This document shows positions 49,209 through 60,427 of a stretch of DNA of 64,000 nucleotides, piece by piece. This DNA is from Pseudoduganella lurida (lineage in GTDB: Bacteria; Pseudomonadota; Gammaproteobacteria; Burkholderiales; Burkholderiaceae_D). Numbering within the stretch: position 1 is the first letter of the stretch; every line of letters begins with the position of its first letter. The notes beneath the pieces were generated by a model. The model was not told the origin of the DNA and did not search any database. It worked only from the letters and a program-made list of their open reading frames with translations. Position numbers and translations under genes: made by a program. The stretch is taken from positions 1,054,001 to 1,118,000 of the forward strand of contig NZ_VLLB01000001.1 in NCBI RefSeq assembly GCF_007830455.1, given 5' to 3'.

Positions 49209-51590
49209 ATGCACATCACCATCACATCGAATCCCGCTTTCATCAACGTCACCTGGTCGTCCGACAAGGCCGGCATCTGCGCCCTGCCCGCCGAACACGC
49301 GCCCGGCCTACTGCAGCCCTTGACGGGCGTGACACTGGACGAATGGCTCGTTGCCGCCCACCCGCAGGACGGCGCCGCGGTTGCCTGCCAGGTGGCCCGG
49401 GCCATGCGCGAGCGCCGGCCGTTCCGGCATGGCCTGCGCATCGCCTGCCTCGATGGCCGCACGCGCCATGTGCTGCTCACCGGCCTGCCGGCGCCGCACG
49501 GCTACACGGGCGCGCTGGTGGACGTGACCGAGCAGCACGAAACGCTCGATGCCGCCACCGGCAGCGCCGCGGGGCAGCGCCTGATCGTCGAGAACACCAG
49601 CGACCTGATCGCGCACTGCGGGCCGGACGGCCGCTACGTGCACGTGTCGCCCTCCTACACCCGCCTGCTGGGCTGGAAGGCCGAGGAGCTGGTCGGCCGC
49701 AGCGTCGTGGAGTTCCTGCATCCGGACGATCGCGACAACGCGCGCCAGGGCCTGATGATGGTCATGAACGGCATCAACCTGAACCGCGTGATGGAAGTGC
49801 GCAAGCGCGATGCGCACGGCGCCTACATCACGCTCGGCACGAAGGCCAGCGCCGTCACCGATCCCGTTACCGGCGCCAACCTGGGCGCGGTGCTGGTCTC
49901 GCGCGACGTGTCGCTGGAACTGGCCATGCGCCAGCAGCTGCACGACATGGCGGAGGAAAAGGTCGCGCTGGTCGAGAGCATCGACGACGGCTTCTTCTCC
50001 GTGAACGCGAACTGGGAGATCACCTACGCCAATACGCAGGCCGCCGCATTCGTGGGCATCAGCCGCGAGGAAGCCATCGGCGAAGTGGTGTGGGACATCA
50101 CGCCCGGCCTGGCCGAGTCGGAAGTCGGCGCCCACCTGCGCGAGGCGATGGCGCGGCGCGAGAGCATCAGCTTCGAGAGCTTCTACGCTCCGCTGGGCAT
50201 CTGGGTCGCCGAACGGATCTACGCCTACAAGGACGGCCTGTCGGTCTTCTTCCACGACATCACGGAACGCAAGCTGGCCGAGGCGCAGCTGGAGCAGCTG
50301 GCCACCCACGACAGCCTGACCGGGCTGCCCAACCGCGCCTGGATCAACCGGCGCGTGGACACGATGCTGGCGCAGCCGGCCGGCGCCAGCCACACCACCG
50401 TGTTCTTCATCGACCTGAACCGCTTCAAGGAAGTCAACGATTCGCTGGGCCACGCGGCCGGCGACGTGCTGCTGCGCCAGGTGGCGGCGCGCCTGCAGTC
50501 CTGCATGCGCCCCGGCGACGTGGTGGCGCGGCAAGGTGGCGACGAATTCGTCGTGGCTGCCAGCTGCACGGGCCGCGAGGCGGCATCGGCGATCGCCCAG
50601 CGCCTGCTGCAGGCACTCGACGCGCCGTTCGTGGCGGACGGCCTGGAGATGCGCGTGGGCGCGTCGATCGGCATCAGCCTGTCGGATGCCGGCGTGGCGT
50701 CCCAGCTGCTGTTCCAGAAGGCCGATACGGCCATGTACAAGGCGAAGGCCCTGGGCGGCGCCGGCTACCAGTTCTTCGAACCGGAGATGTGCACGGGCGC
50801 CAAGCGCCGCCTGCAGCTGGAGGCCGGCCTGCACCGCGCGCTGGAACAGCGCCAGTTCGAACTGGTGTTCCAGCCCCGCGTGGACCTGGGCACCCTGCGC
50901 GTGCGCGGCATCGAGGCGCTGCTGCGCTGGAACCACCCGGAGCTGGGGCGCATCTCGCCGCTCGAATTCATTCCGCTGGCCGAGGAGCGCGGCCACATCG
51001 AGGCGATCGGCCGCTGGGTGCTGCACGAAGCCTGCCGGACGGCCAGCCAGCTCAATGCCCGCCATGGCCTGGCGCTGACGGTGTCGGTCAACGTGTCCGC
51101 GCGCCAGCTGCGCTCCTCCGCGCTGGTGGACGAAGTGCTGGCCGCGCTGGCCGGCTCCGGCCTGTCGCCGCGCCTGCTGGAACTGGAGATCACGGAAAGC
51201 GCGCTGATCGAGGACATGGCGCAGTCCGAGCAGATCCTGCACCGGCTGAAGGCGGCCGGCGTGCGCCTGGCGCTGGACGATTTCGGCACCGGCTATTCCA
51301 GCCTGTCCTACCTGAAGCGCTTCCCGGTCGACGTGCTGAAACTGGACCGCTCCTTCATCGGCCAGGACGGCGCGGACCTGCAGTTCGTGGGCGCACTGAT
51401 CGCCATGGCGCATGCGCTGGGCCTGTCGGTGGTGGCGGAAGGGATCGAAACGCCAGCCGTGATGCGCTCGCTACAGCGCGGCGCCTGCGACGAGGGCCAG
51501 GGCTACCTGTTCGCCCGGCCGCTGCCGCTGGGGGATCTGGAAGGCTACCTGGCCGGCGCTGCGGCGGTCATGGAGCTCGCTGCCGCGTAA
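49209..51590 (+). CDS. PAS-GGDEF-EAL cyclic-di-GMP enzyme
   Basis: 793 residues from ATG 49209. Three PAS-like segments cover 1-108, 120-236 and 250-352 (ENTSDLIAHCGPDGRYVHVS, SIDDGFFSVNANWEITYAN). The GGDEF domain has an intact GGDEF at 443-447 and a product-inhibition RxxD at 434-437. The EAL domain keeps EAL (569-571), the NVSARQL Asn, DDFGTGYSS (690-698) and EGIE (744-747), so both synthesis and hydrolysis of cyclic-di-GMP look possible. No membrane segment. Codons upstream of 49209 are not accepted: they are low-complexity and precede the first PAS. Confidence 0.93.
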   Translation: MHITITSNPAFINVTWSSDKAGICALPAEHAPGLLQPLTGVTLDEWLVAAHPQDGAAVACQVARAMRERRPFRHGLRIACLDGRTRHVLLTGLPAPHGYTGALVDVTEQHETLDAATGSAAGQRLIVENTSDLIAHCGPDGRYVHVSPSYTRLLGWKAEELVGRSVVEFLHPDDRDNARQGLMMVMNGINLNRVMEVRKRDAHGAYITLGTKASAVTDPVTGANLGAVLVSRDVSLELAMRQQLHDMAEEKVALVESIDDGFFSVNANWEITYANTQAAAFVGISREEAIGEVVWDITPGLAESEVGAHLREAMARRESISFESFYAPLGIWVAERIYAYKDGLSVFFHDITERKLAEAQLEQLATHDSLTGLPNRAWINRRVDTMLAQPAGASHTTVFFIDLNRFKEVNDSLGHAAGDVLLRQVAARLQSCMRPGDVVARQGGDEFVVAASCTGREAASAIAQRLLQALDAPFVADGLEMRVGASIGISLSDAGVASQLLFQKADTAMYKAKALGGAGYQFFEPEMCTGAKRRLQLEAGLHRALEQRQFELVFQPRVDLGTLRVRGIEALLRWNHPELGRISPLEFIPLAEERGHIEAIGRWVLHEACRTASQLNARHGLALTVSVNVSARQLRSSALVDEVLAALAGSGLSPRLLELEITESALIEDMAQSEQILHRLKAAGVRLALDDFGTGYSSLSYLKRFPVDVLKLDRSFIGQDGADLQFVGALIAMAHALGLSVVAEGIETPAVMRSLQRGACDEGQGYLFARPLPLGDLEGYLAGAAAVMELAAA

Positions 51591-51974
51591 CGGCACGGCG
51601 AACGCCACCTCTTCCGAGGCGACCCGGCATCATGCAGCTAGCGTGATGGCAGGCGCCGGACAACGCTGGACGTGCGATCCATCCTCCGCCGGCAAGGCGG
51701 TGGCAGTTCGTTGGCGAAGCGCGCCCTGTCTTCACCAGGCCGCACGCATCGAAGAACCAGCGACGCCCCGATGGTCCTGCCGGCACGCGCGGCCGGGCTG
51801 CCCTGTCGATGGAGAGGGCCGCGGCTACGGCGCAACACCAGGCACTTATCACACGCCTGCGGCCGCTCGCCGCTCTCGTCCCGGAGGCATTGCAGTAGAA
51901 TAATTCGACCGCCGGTATCGCAGGGACGATGACCGGAAGGCGAACATCTACGGCACCTCATCTGGAGAACACGC
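51591..51974. other. Intergenic region before the kinase operon
   Basis: 384 bases. Open frames exist on both strands, but their products are Arg/Ala/Pro-rich and unlike any family I know. The right end (51895-51970) is less GC-rich and should carry the promoter of the plus-strand operon that follows. Confidence 0.55.
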
Positions 51975-52736
51975 GTGGGCAGCCATCTACGGGAACCGTC
52001 GCTTCGGGTGATCGCCTTCTGCGTCATGACCCTGGTTTGCCGCTTCGCGCTGGCCGCCATGCCGGTGACGGTCACGTATGCCGAGCAGGCCGTCAAGCTG
52101 TCGCGCGGCACGGCGATGTATAGCGCCGGCCGCGGCGCCGTCCTGCTGCCGAACGACCTGCTGATGTCGGACGCCAGTACCGTGCTGCTCGACGCGGGCG
52201 GCGCCACCGTCGCCGTCGGCCCCGCATCCGCGCTGTTCGTACGGGACGGCGAACTGGTGCTCCTCGCTGGCTGGCTGAAAGTCGACGGCGGCGCCGCGCG
52301 CGCCCTGCCGCTGGCCACCGGCGGCCTGCAGTTCGACGGCGCCGGCAGCGCCGCCACGCTGCACGCCACGCCGGGCACCGCCGAGCTGTTTGCCGAATCG
52401 GCCGCGATCGCGGTGCTGCCGCTGCCTGCCAACAAGCTGTCGCGCCGCACCACCATTCCACGCGAGCAGTTCGGCGTCCGCACCGGCGCCCGGCCGTTGC
52501 AGGTGATTGCACGACCGCCTGCCGCGTTCCTGGCCGGCATGCCGCGCACCTTTCTCGATCCGCTCGTTGCCGTCCCCGTCAAGGGGCCGGCCGCGCCGCC
52601 CCGGCGCGAGCGCGCGGCGACGCTGGCCGAACTGGCGCCACTGCTCGCCGACCACCCCGCCCTGCGCCAGCAGATGCGCGCGCGCTTCCACCCGCCCAGG
52701 GACCGTGCAGCGAAGCCTTCTCCACTTCCCCGATAA
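51975..52736 (+). CDS. Exported FecR-like protein
   Basis: 253 residues from GTG 51975, which has GGAG seven bases before it. A signal peptide (about 1-28, FALAA) is followed by a segment resembling FecR beta-repeat domains: VKLSRGTAMYSAGRGAVLLPNDLLMSD, then SALFVRDGELVLLAGWLKV and a further repeat. FecR domains form stacked beta-structure in periplasmic signalling or peptidoglycan-linked proteins. The C-terminal 60 residues are Pro/Arg rich. It is 16 bases upstream of the haem-motif sensor and opens the kinase operon, so it may be part of its periplasmic input. Family call is tentative. Confidence 0.6.
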   Translation: MGSHLREPSLRVIAFCVMTLVCRFALAAMPVTVTYAEQAVKLSRGTAMYSAGRGAVLLPNDLLMSDASTVLLDAGGATVAVGPASALFVRDGELVLLAGWLKVDGGAARALPLATGGLQFDGAGSAATLHATPGTAELFAESAAIAVLPLPANKLSRRTTIPREQFGVRTGARPLQVIARPPAAFLAGMPRTFLDPLVAVPVKGPAAPPRRERAATLAELAPLLADHPALRQQMRARFHPPRDRAAKPSPLPR

Positions 52737-52752
52737 CCGTCGCGAGGCCGCC

Positions 52753-53636
52753 ATGAAACTGTCGATCGCCGCCAAATTCAATATCGTCTTCCTGACCGTG
52801 TTCGGCATCGGCTTCGGCGCCGCGGTGGGCGTGACCGATTACCTGCTGAAGGAAAACGCCCGCGAGGAGACGCTGCAAAGCGCGCGCGTGCTGATGCAGT
52901 CGGCGCTGGCCGCGCGCAGCTACACTTCGGCGCAGATCGTGCCGCTGCTGGCAACGCGCCTGAAGTACGAATTCCTGCCCCAGTCGATTCCCTCGTTTGC
53001 CGCCACCGAACAGCTGGCCCAGCTGCTCCGGCAGTATCCGGATTTCAGCTACAAGGAAGCCACCCTCAATCCCACCAACCTGCGCGACCGGGCCGCCGAC
53101 TGGGAGGCCGACCTGGTGAACACGCTGCGCGCCAGGCCCGCGCTGACGGAACTGGTGGGCCAGCGCGATACGGCGATCGGCCCGGCCCTGTACGTGGCAC
53201 GGCCCCTGCAGATCAAGGATGCCGCCTGCCTGCGCTGCCACAGCGTGCCCGATGCGGCGCCCCGCACCATGCTCGACCTCTACGGGCGCAACAACGGCTT
53301 CGGCTGGAAGCACATGGAGATCATCGGCGCCCAGGTGGTATCGGTACCGATGGCGGTGCCGCTGCGGCGGGCCAGCGCCATGCTCGGGACGTACATGCTG
53401 TCGATGCTGGTCATCTTCGTGGTGCTGTTCATCGCGCTGAACATCATGGTGCACTTCTTCGTCACGCGCCGCATCACCCGCATGTCCCGCCTGGCCGACC
53501 AGGTCAGCCTGGGCGAGTTCAATGCCGAGGCCTTCGAGGTGAAAGGGAGCGACGAACTGTCCGCGCTGGCCCGGGCGTTCGCCCGCATGCGCGCCAGCCT
53601 GGCCTCGGCGATGAAGATGCTGGAAGAACCGGCGCC

Positions 53637-53640
<4 letters not shown>
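52753..53640 (+). CDS. Tll0287-like (DUF3365) haem-motif sensor with HAMP
   Basis: 295 residues: membrane segment 8-28, a periplasmic domain (30-210), membrane segment 213-236 and a HAMP linker (237-288) with no further output domain. The periplasmic part has the cytochrome c motif CLRCH (159-163) in the usual DUF3365 context (LYVARPLQIKDAACLRCHS). This is the layout of a redox or ligand sensor. Its stop overlaps the kinase start (ATGA), so HAMP motion may act directly on the Ser/Thr kinase encoded next. Confidence 0.88.
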
Positions 53641-55235
<1,595 letters not shown>

Positions 55236-55244
55236 AACCGGGCC

Positions 55245-56120
55245 ATGAGAACAACGCACCAGAACAATGACAGCACGCCGATGACCCTGCCGATTCCCCT
55301 CGCGCCGATGCGGCTGCACCGGCTGCCGATGATGCTGGCGTTCGGCGCCACCGACGTCGGCCTGGTCCGCGAAGGCAACGAGGACAACTTCCTGCTCGAC
55401 GAGGCGCTGGGCCTGGCGATGGTGGCCGACGGCATGGGCGGCCACGCGGCGGGCGAAGTGGCCAGCGCCGGCGTGCTGATGGCGCTGCGCGATTACCTTG
55501 CCGGGCACGCGCCGCCGTTCGCGGCCGGGGGCACCGGGGGCAGCGTGTTCGCCGACCCGGACGCCACCTGGTCCGATCCCGCCGCCGGCACGGTGCGCAC
55601 GCTGCATGCGGCGGTCGGCCATGCCAACGCCAGCCTGTATGCGCAGAACCGCGCCAGCGGCCGTGCCGACGGCGGCGGCATGGGCACCACGCTGACGGGC
55701 TTCTGGCGGCCGACGGGGGCCCATTCCCTGGTTGCCTTTCATGTCGGCGACAGCCGCCTGTACCGGCTGCGCGGCGGCGTGCTGGAGCAGCTCACGCGCG
55801 ACCAGACCGTGTACCAGCAGGCAGTGGAAGCCGGCATCCTCGATCATCTGCCGGCCCGCAACCTGCTGCTGCAGGCCGTCGGCCCGTCGGCCGCCGTCAC
55901 GCCGGAAGTACGGTCGCACCCGGTGCTGCCGGGCGACGTGCTGATGCTGTGCAGCGACGGGCTGCATGGCAGCGTGCCGCATGGCGAGATGGAACACCTG
56001 CTGGCCGGGGCGACGGAAGGCACGCTCGAGATCCGGGCGGCGCAGCTGATCGAGAAGGCGAAGGCGTATGGCGGCCGGGACAACATCACCGTGGTGCTGG
56101 CCCTTTGCGGCTCCGACTGA
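55245..56120 (+). CDS. PP2C-family protein phosphatase
   Basis: 291 residues with the metal-binding PP2C motifs in order: VREGNEDNFLL (41-51), VADGMGGHAAGE (60-71), a GTT motif (GGGMGTTLTG), FHVGDSRLYRL and the final GGRDNITVVLA. It matches PppA/Stp1 phosphatases that oppose the kinase in type VI threonine phosphorylation. It starts nine bases after the kinase stop. ATG 55281 or 55308 are possible alternative starts since the first 20 residues lack motifs. Confidence 0.9.
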   Translation: MRTTHQNNDSTPMTLPIPLAPMRLHRLPMMLAFGATDVGLVREGNEDNFLLDEALGLAMVADGMGGHAAGEVASAGVLMALRDYLAGHAPPFAAGGTGGSVFADPDATWSDPAAGTVRTLHAAVGHANASLYAQNRASGRADGGGMGTTLTGFWRPTGAHSLVAFHVGDSRLYRLRGGVLEQLTRDQTVYQQAVEAGILDHLPARNLLLQAVGPSAAVTPEVRSHPVLPGDVLMLCSDGLHGSVPHGEMEHLLAGATEGTLEIRAAQLIEKAKAYGGRDNITVVLALCGSD

Positions 56121-56168
56121 GCCGGGCCGGCTGACCGGACGGGCTGCAATGCTCCGGCGGCGGCTGCA

Positions 56169-56837
56169 TCAGCTGCCCGCCACGCTCCACCCGTGCGCCT
56201 GCCAGCATCCATCGAGCAGTGCGGCGAACGCGGCCGGCGGCGGCAGTCCGGGACAGCGCGCCAGGCAGGGTGCGACGCGCTCTGCACCCTCGGTCCACCA
56301 TGCACTGCAGCCGGCGATGCCTTCGTGTGCGATGGCGGTCAGAACGCCATCGGCCAGCGCGCCGACCTGCAGCCCTGCTGCCGGCGCGGCCGTCATGCCG
56401 CCGGGCCGGGGCGCGCCGGCGAGCACGCCCATCTGCGCATCGAACGCGGCCAGCGAAAATGCGTCCTCCAGCGTCGACAGCGCCAGGTCCTCCACCTGCC
56501 CGAACCAGCCGGCGTGGGCAACTAGGCAGTCGTGCAGCGACGGTGCGCCGTCCAGGCCTGCGGCAATCGTCAATGGAAACGCGCGGCCCACGCGGTCGGC
56601 GCTCGGCATCATCACGCCGGCCCAGGCCTGCGGCCCGCACACGCCTGGCGCCAGCACGAAGCGCCACAGCGGCCCGTTCAGGTAAGCCGGCAGCCATGCC
56701 TCGCCAAGCGCCGCCCTGCTGCGCACCAGCGCCGCCTGCAGCCAGGCGTCGAACGGCTGCAGCATCGCCGGCGGCAGGCGCCGCGTCACGAAGTCGCCGT
56801 GGTGGCGCAGCTTGCCGTGGAAGCCCGGCGCAGTCAC
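56169..56837 (-). CDS. tagF: Type VI secretion accessory protein TagF
   Basis: 222 residues from GTG 56837. TagF/ImpM features: GFHGKLRHHGDFVTRRLP at the start, LPAYLNGPLWRFVLAPGVCG, WAGVMMPSADRVGRAFPLT and a C-terminal tail. TagF represses type VI firing post-translationally in Pseudomonas. The GTG start, with GGGGGA four bases before it, lies 16 bases after the tssM stop; an ATG at 56891 would overlap tssM and lacks an SD. Convergent with the phosphatase gene. Confidence 0.93.
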   Translation of the reverse strand: MTAPGFHGKLRHHGDFVTRRLPPAMLQPFDAWLQAALVRSRAALGEAWLPAYLNGPLWRFVLAPGVCGPQAWAGVMMPSADRVGRAFPLTIAAGLDGAPSLHDCLVAHAGWFGQVEDLALSTLEDAFSLAAFDAQMGVLAGAPRPGGMTAAPAAGLQVGALADGVLTAIAHEGIAGCSAWWTEGAERVAPCLARCPGLPPPAAFAALLDGCWQAHGWSVAGS

Positions 56838-56853
56838 CGTGTCCCCCGCGCGC

Positions 56854-59800
56854 CTACCAGGCGGACGGACAGCGGAACTGTTCGAGCGCATCGCGCCGGA
56901 ACGGGTTGATCACGCTGCTGGCGGTGAGCAGGTAGCCCATCCTGCGGCCATCGAGGTCGAACGTGACGGTGTACCGTTCGCCCTGCGCCCCCGGCTGCAC
57001 CACCGCCCTGTCGAGCATGCGGAACCAGGCCCACGGGCCCTCCGTGCGCAGCGCCGCGTGCAGGGCCGGCACGGCGTCCAGGTGCACCACGCCGCCGCCC
57101 TTCCCCGACGGCAGCGTGACCGGCACCGGCCGCGCCGGGGCGCCGGGCGTGTAGACCACCGGCTGGCCGTCGATGTCGAGCGTGACCTTCGCCAGCGCCG
57201 CGTCGCCGCCCTGTGGGGCCAGCTCGAAGCGCAGCGACGGCTGCCGGCCGCCCGCGCCGAAGAACATCTCGCGCAGGCGCGCGGCGCGCTGGAACTGGTT
57301 CAGCACCTCCTGCCCGATGCCGACGGGGGCGCTGCCGGTACTGCGCCACTGCCACTGCGGGCCGGACATGTCGACCTGCGCGGCCAGGTGCTTGCCGAAG
57401 AAATCGTCCATCGTGCCGCCGGGGCCGAAGAACCGGCCGAAGTCGTCCGGCGTGGCGTCCCGCGCTGCGCCGCGCACCAGCGGATAGCGCCCGGCGATCG
57501 CGTCGCGGCAGAACGGCGCCGCCTCCGCCGCCCACAGCGCCTGGAGGCGCGCCCGCTCGCTGCCCAGCGTGAGCCCGGCGCCGGCGCTGTCGACGTTCTG
57601 CAGGATCCCGCCCAGCGGTGCCGGCGAGCCTTCCGCGGCGCGCTTGACCAGTTGCAGCGCATCGCCGGCCGGCGCAGGGGTGCCGGCGCGGCGCGCCTTG
57701 TCGGCCGCGTCGAAATACTGCGAGGCGTCCTTCAGCAGCGCCAGCTGGGCGTCCAGCGGGCCCGGTGCGGCAGGCGTGCCCACCAGCTTGTGCAGGGGCG
57801 CGAAATGCTCGTCGACGGGCGTGCCGGTATCGGCCACGGGCGGTGGCGGTGCATCGGCACCGAGGGCCGCTTCGAGCTTGGCGCGCGCGGTCGAGATCTT
57901 CCGGCGCACCACCGCATCGAGTGCCACGGCCGTCGTCCCGCCCGTGCCGGCCAGCGTGGTTTCCTTCGCCGCCGCCACCAGGAAGCTTTTCAGCGGCGAG
58001 TCGGCGCCGGCCAGCGCGTTGGTGATGCGGGCACCCTGGTCGAGACTGGAGAACGGCGCCATGCGCACATCGGCCAGCATGGCATCCCAGGCGCGGATGT
58101 AATCGGCGTAATACAGCTGCAGCACGGCGGCATGCATCGCTTCGGCGCCGGGCGCACCGGCGCCTTCGGCCTCGCGGCGGTCCAGCACCCAGCTGTCGCG
58201 GGCGATGTCGACCAGCGCATCCGGTGCCCCCTTCAGCAGTGCGCGGTAGCCGGCCACGCTGAACACACCCGGGATGCCGCGCGTGAGCGGCTCGCCGCTC
58301 CGGCGTGCCAGGATCGCGGACACATCGCGGCCGACCGCGCGGTTGACGGAAAACTCCGGCAGCCGGGCCTGCGCGACGGTGCGTTTCAGCCGGTGGTAGA
58401 CACGTTCCGGCAACGGCATCAGCGCCAGCGTCGAGCGCACCTGCGCCACCAGTGCCGCATCCAGTGGCGGCGGCTCGGCGGCGCCGCCGCCGGCATCGAG
58501 CAGCGCGGCGACATGGGCGGCCAGCCGGTCGCGCTGTTCGGCACTTGCCTCCGGCAGGCTGCGTTGCCAGTCGAAGGCCAGCCAGGCCTGCACGGACTCG
58601 GGATCGAGATGCGCCGGCTGGCCCAGCATCAGGTAGATGCGCAGGGTCTCGTAGAGCTGCTCCTGGCTGTTCGCATCGCCACGGCGCAGCACTTGTTCCA
58701 GGCGGGCCATCACGCGCGGCAGCAGGGCCGAACGCAGCAGGCGCTGGTAGGCCAGCGTGGCGCCGGCGCCCAGCTTGTCGCGCTGGTTCAGGCCGAAGCG
58801 CTCCAGCAGCGGCATGCCGGCCTCGCGGCCATCGCCACCGCCGGGCAGTGCGCGCGCCACGTCCAGCATCGGCAGCACGCCCAGCACGGAGCCGGTGACG
58901 GGTGCGGCCTGCACGAGCTTCTCCAGCGCCCCGGTGCGCTGCTCCACCTCCTTCACTGTGCGGCCGTTGCGCACGTAGCTGGTGGCCAGCCCCGCCACCA
59001 GCAGCACGAACAGGGCAGCGGCCAGGCCGGCGCCCAGCCAGCGCAGGCGGCGGCGCCGCTTTTCGAAGGCGCCGTCGATGCCGGCCAGGCCCGCTTCCCG
59101 GAACATCAGCTTGCGCAGCAGATCGGTGATGAAGTAGCTGCGGCCACTGGTGGCGTTGGGCGGCAGCACCTTGCGGTCCAGGCCGAACGTGGCGGCCAGC
59201 GCCCCCATCACCCGGTCGATCGGGCTCCCCTCCTGCGTGCCGCTGGTGAAGTACACGCCGCGCAGCTGCGCGGCCGGCTCATAGCGCGTGGGCGCAAACA
59301 CGGCGTCGAGGAAGCCGCCCAGCACGTCGCCCAGGCCGGCGAACTGCTGCGGGAAGCGGTACAGCAGGGCGCGCCGCTGCAGGTCCCGTTCTTCCTGCAT
59401 GCGCGCCAGCACGCGGGCCTGCAGCCCCTGCTCGAGCGCCAGGAAACGCGCCGGGAATTCGGCGAGCGCCGCTCCCTCGGCGCCGGCCACCGGAAACGTC
59501 ATGCCCCACACCTGCGCGCGCTCCTCGCGCCCCAGCGTATCGAAGAACTCCGTGAAGCCGGCCAGCAGGTCGCATTTCGTCACCGTCACGTAGACCGGAA
59601 AGCGGCTGCCCAGCTTCTCGTGCAGCTCCTTGATGCGGGCGCGGATGGCGGCCGCCTGCGCCTGGCGCGCGGCGGGGCCCTGCTGCAGCAGGTCCGGCAC
59701 CGACAGCGCCACGATGATGCCGTTGACCGGGCTGCGCGGGCGGTGCTTCTTCAGCAGCGCCAGGAAGCCGCTCCAGCCGGCCCCGTCGGCCTGCGCATCG

Positions 59801-60396
59801 CTGTCCTGCGTCGTGTAGCGGCCGGCCGTATCGAGCAGCACGGCTTCGTCGGTGAACCACCAGTCGCACTGGCGGGTGCCGCCCACGCCGCCGATGGCGC
59901 CCGGGCCCATCGCCTCGGCCAGCGGGAAGCGCAGGCCGGAATGCAGCAGGGTCGTGGTCTTGCCGCTGCCGGGCGCGCCCACGAACAGGTACCAGGGCAG
60001 CTGGTACAGATACTGGCCGCCCCATCGCCCCTTGCCGGCCGCGGATTTTTTCAGCACCGCCAGCGCCTGCGCCATGCGCTCCCGCAGCGCGGCCTGTTCC
60101 TGCAGCGCGGCCGTGCCGGCAACGGCGGCCGGCGGCGGCGCGTTTTCGGCGGCCAGGCTGGCCATCAGCCGGCGTTCGGCCAGCCGCGCCTTCAGTGCCT
60201 GCCCGCCGAACCAGCCGGCCCAGGCGGCAAACATCAGGCCGATGAAGAACCAGCGCACATCGCTGCCGGTGAACGGCTCCTTGCCGTCGAAGGCCAGCAG
60301 CGGCGCCTCGAACCAGAACACGATGGCCAGCAGCATCACGCCGAGAAAAGCCAGCACGGCGCGCTTGCGCAGCCAGGAGAACAGACGTTTCAGCAT
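56854..60396 (-). CDS. tssM: Type VI secretion membrane subunit TssM (IcmF)
   Basis: 1180 residues from ATG 60396. Two N-terminal membrane segments (13-30, 46-64), then a cytoplasmic NTPase domain with Walker A GAPGSGKT (140-147), DTAG (189-192) and TKCD (273-276). A third membrane segment (452-474) is followed by the long periplasmic part ending FRCPSAW. Intact Walker motifs suggest nucleotide-dependent assembly or firing. TssM forms the trans-envelope channel with TssL and TssJ. It follows tssL by 31 bases; upstream codons in frame overlap tssL and are not used. Confidence 0.97.
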   Translation of the reverse strand: MLKRLFSWLRKRAVLAFLGVMLLAIVFWFEAPLLAFDGKEPFTGSDVRWFFIGLMFAAWAGWFGGQALKARLAERRLMASLAAENAPPPAAVAGTAALQEQAALRERMAQALAVLKKSAAGKGRWGGQYLYQLPWYLFVGAPGSGKTTTLLHSGLRFPLAEAMGPGAIGGVGGTRQCDWWFTDEAVLLDTAGRYTTQDSDAQADGAGWSGFLALLKKHRPRSPVNGIIVALSVPDLLQQGPAARQAQAAAIRARIKELHEKLGSRFPVYVTVTKCDLLAGFTEFFDTLGREERAQVWGMTFPVAGAEGAALAEFPARFLALEQGLQARVLARMQEERDLQRRALLYRFPQQFAGLGDVLGGFLDAVFAPTRYEPAAQLRGVYFTSGTQEGSPIDRVMGALAATFGLDRKVLPPNATSGRSYFITDLLRKLMFREAGLAGIDGAFEKRRRRLRWLGAGLAAALFVLLVAGLATSYVRNGRTVKEVEQRTGALEKLVQAAPVTGSVLGVLPMLDVARALPGGGDGREAGMPLLERFGLNQRDKLGAGATLAYQRLLRSALLPRVMARLEQVLRRGDANSQEQLYETLRIYLMLGQPAHLDPESVQAWLAFDWQRSLPEASAEQRDRLAAHVAALLDAGGGAAEPPPLDAALVAQVRSTLALMPLPERVYHRLKRTVAQARLPEFSVNRAVGRDVSAILARRSGEPLTRGIPGVFSVAGYRALLKGAPDALVDIARDSWVLDRREAEGAGAPGAEAMHAAVLQLYYADYIRAWDAMLADVRMAPFSSLDQGARITNALAGADSPLKSFLVAAAKETTLAGTGGTTAVALDAVVRRKISTARAKLEAALGADAPPPPVADTGTPVDEHFAPLHKLVGTPAAPGPLDAQLALLKDASQYFDAADKARRAGTPAPAGDALQLVKRAAEGSPAPLGGILQNVDSAGAGLTLGSERARLQALWAAEAAPFCRDAIAGRYPLVRGAARDATPDDFGRFFGPGGTMDDFFGKHLAAQVDMSGPQWQWRSTGSAPVGIGQEVLNQFQRAARLREMFFGAGGRQPSLRFELAPQGGDAALAKVTLDIDGQPVVYTPGAPARPVPVTLPSGKGGGVVHLDAVPALHAALRTEGPWAWFRMLDRAVVQPGAQGERYTVTFDLDGRRMGYLLTASSVINPFRRDALEQFRCPSAW

Positions 60397-60427
60397 GGGC
60401 CGCCCCGATGACCGGTGGATGGAAGCT

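Noticed and set aside
51638-51974. Minus-strand gene or transposase remnant
   Set aside because: The frame has Cys/Arg-rich residues but no recognisable motif and runs into the antisense of the FecR-like gene.
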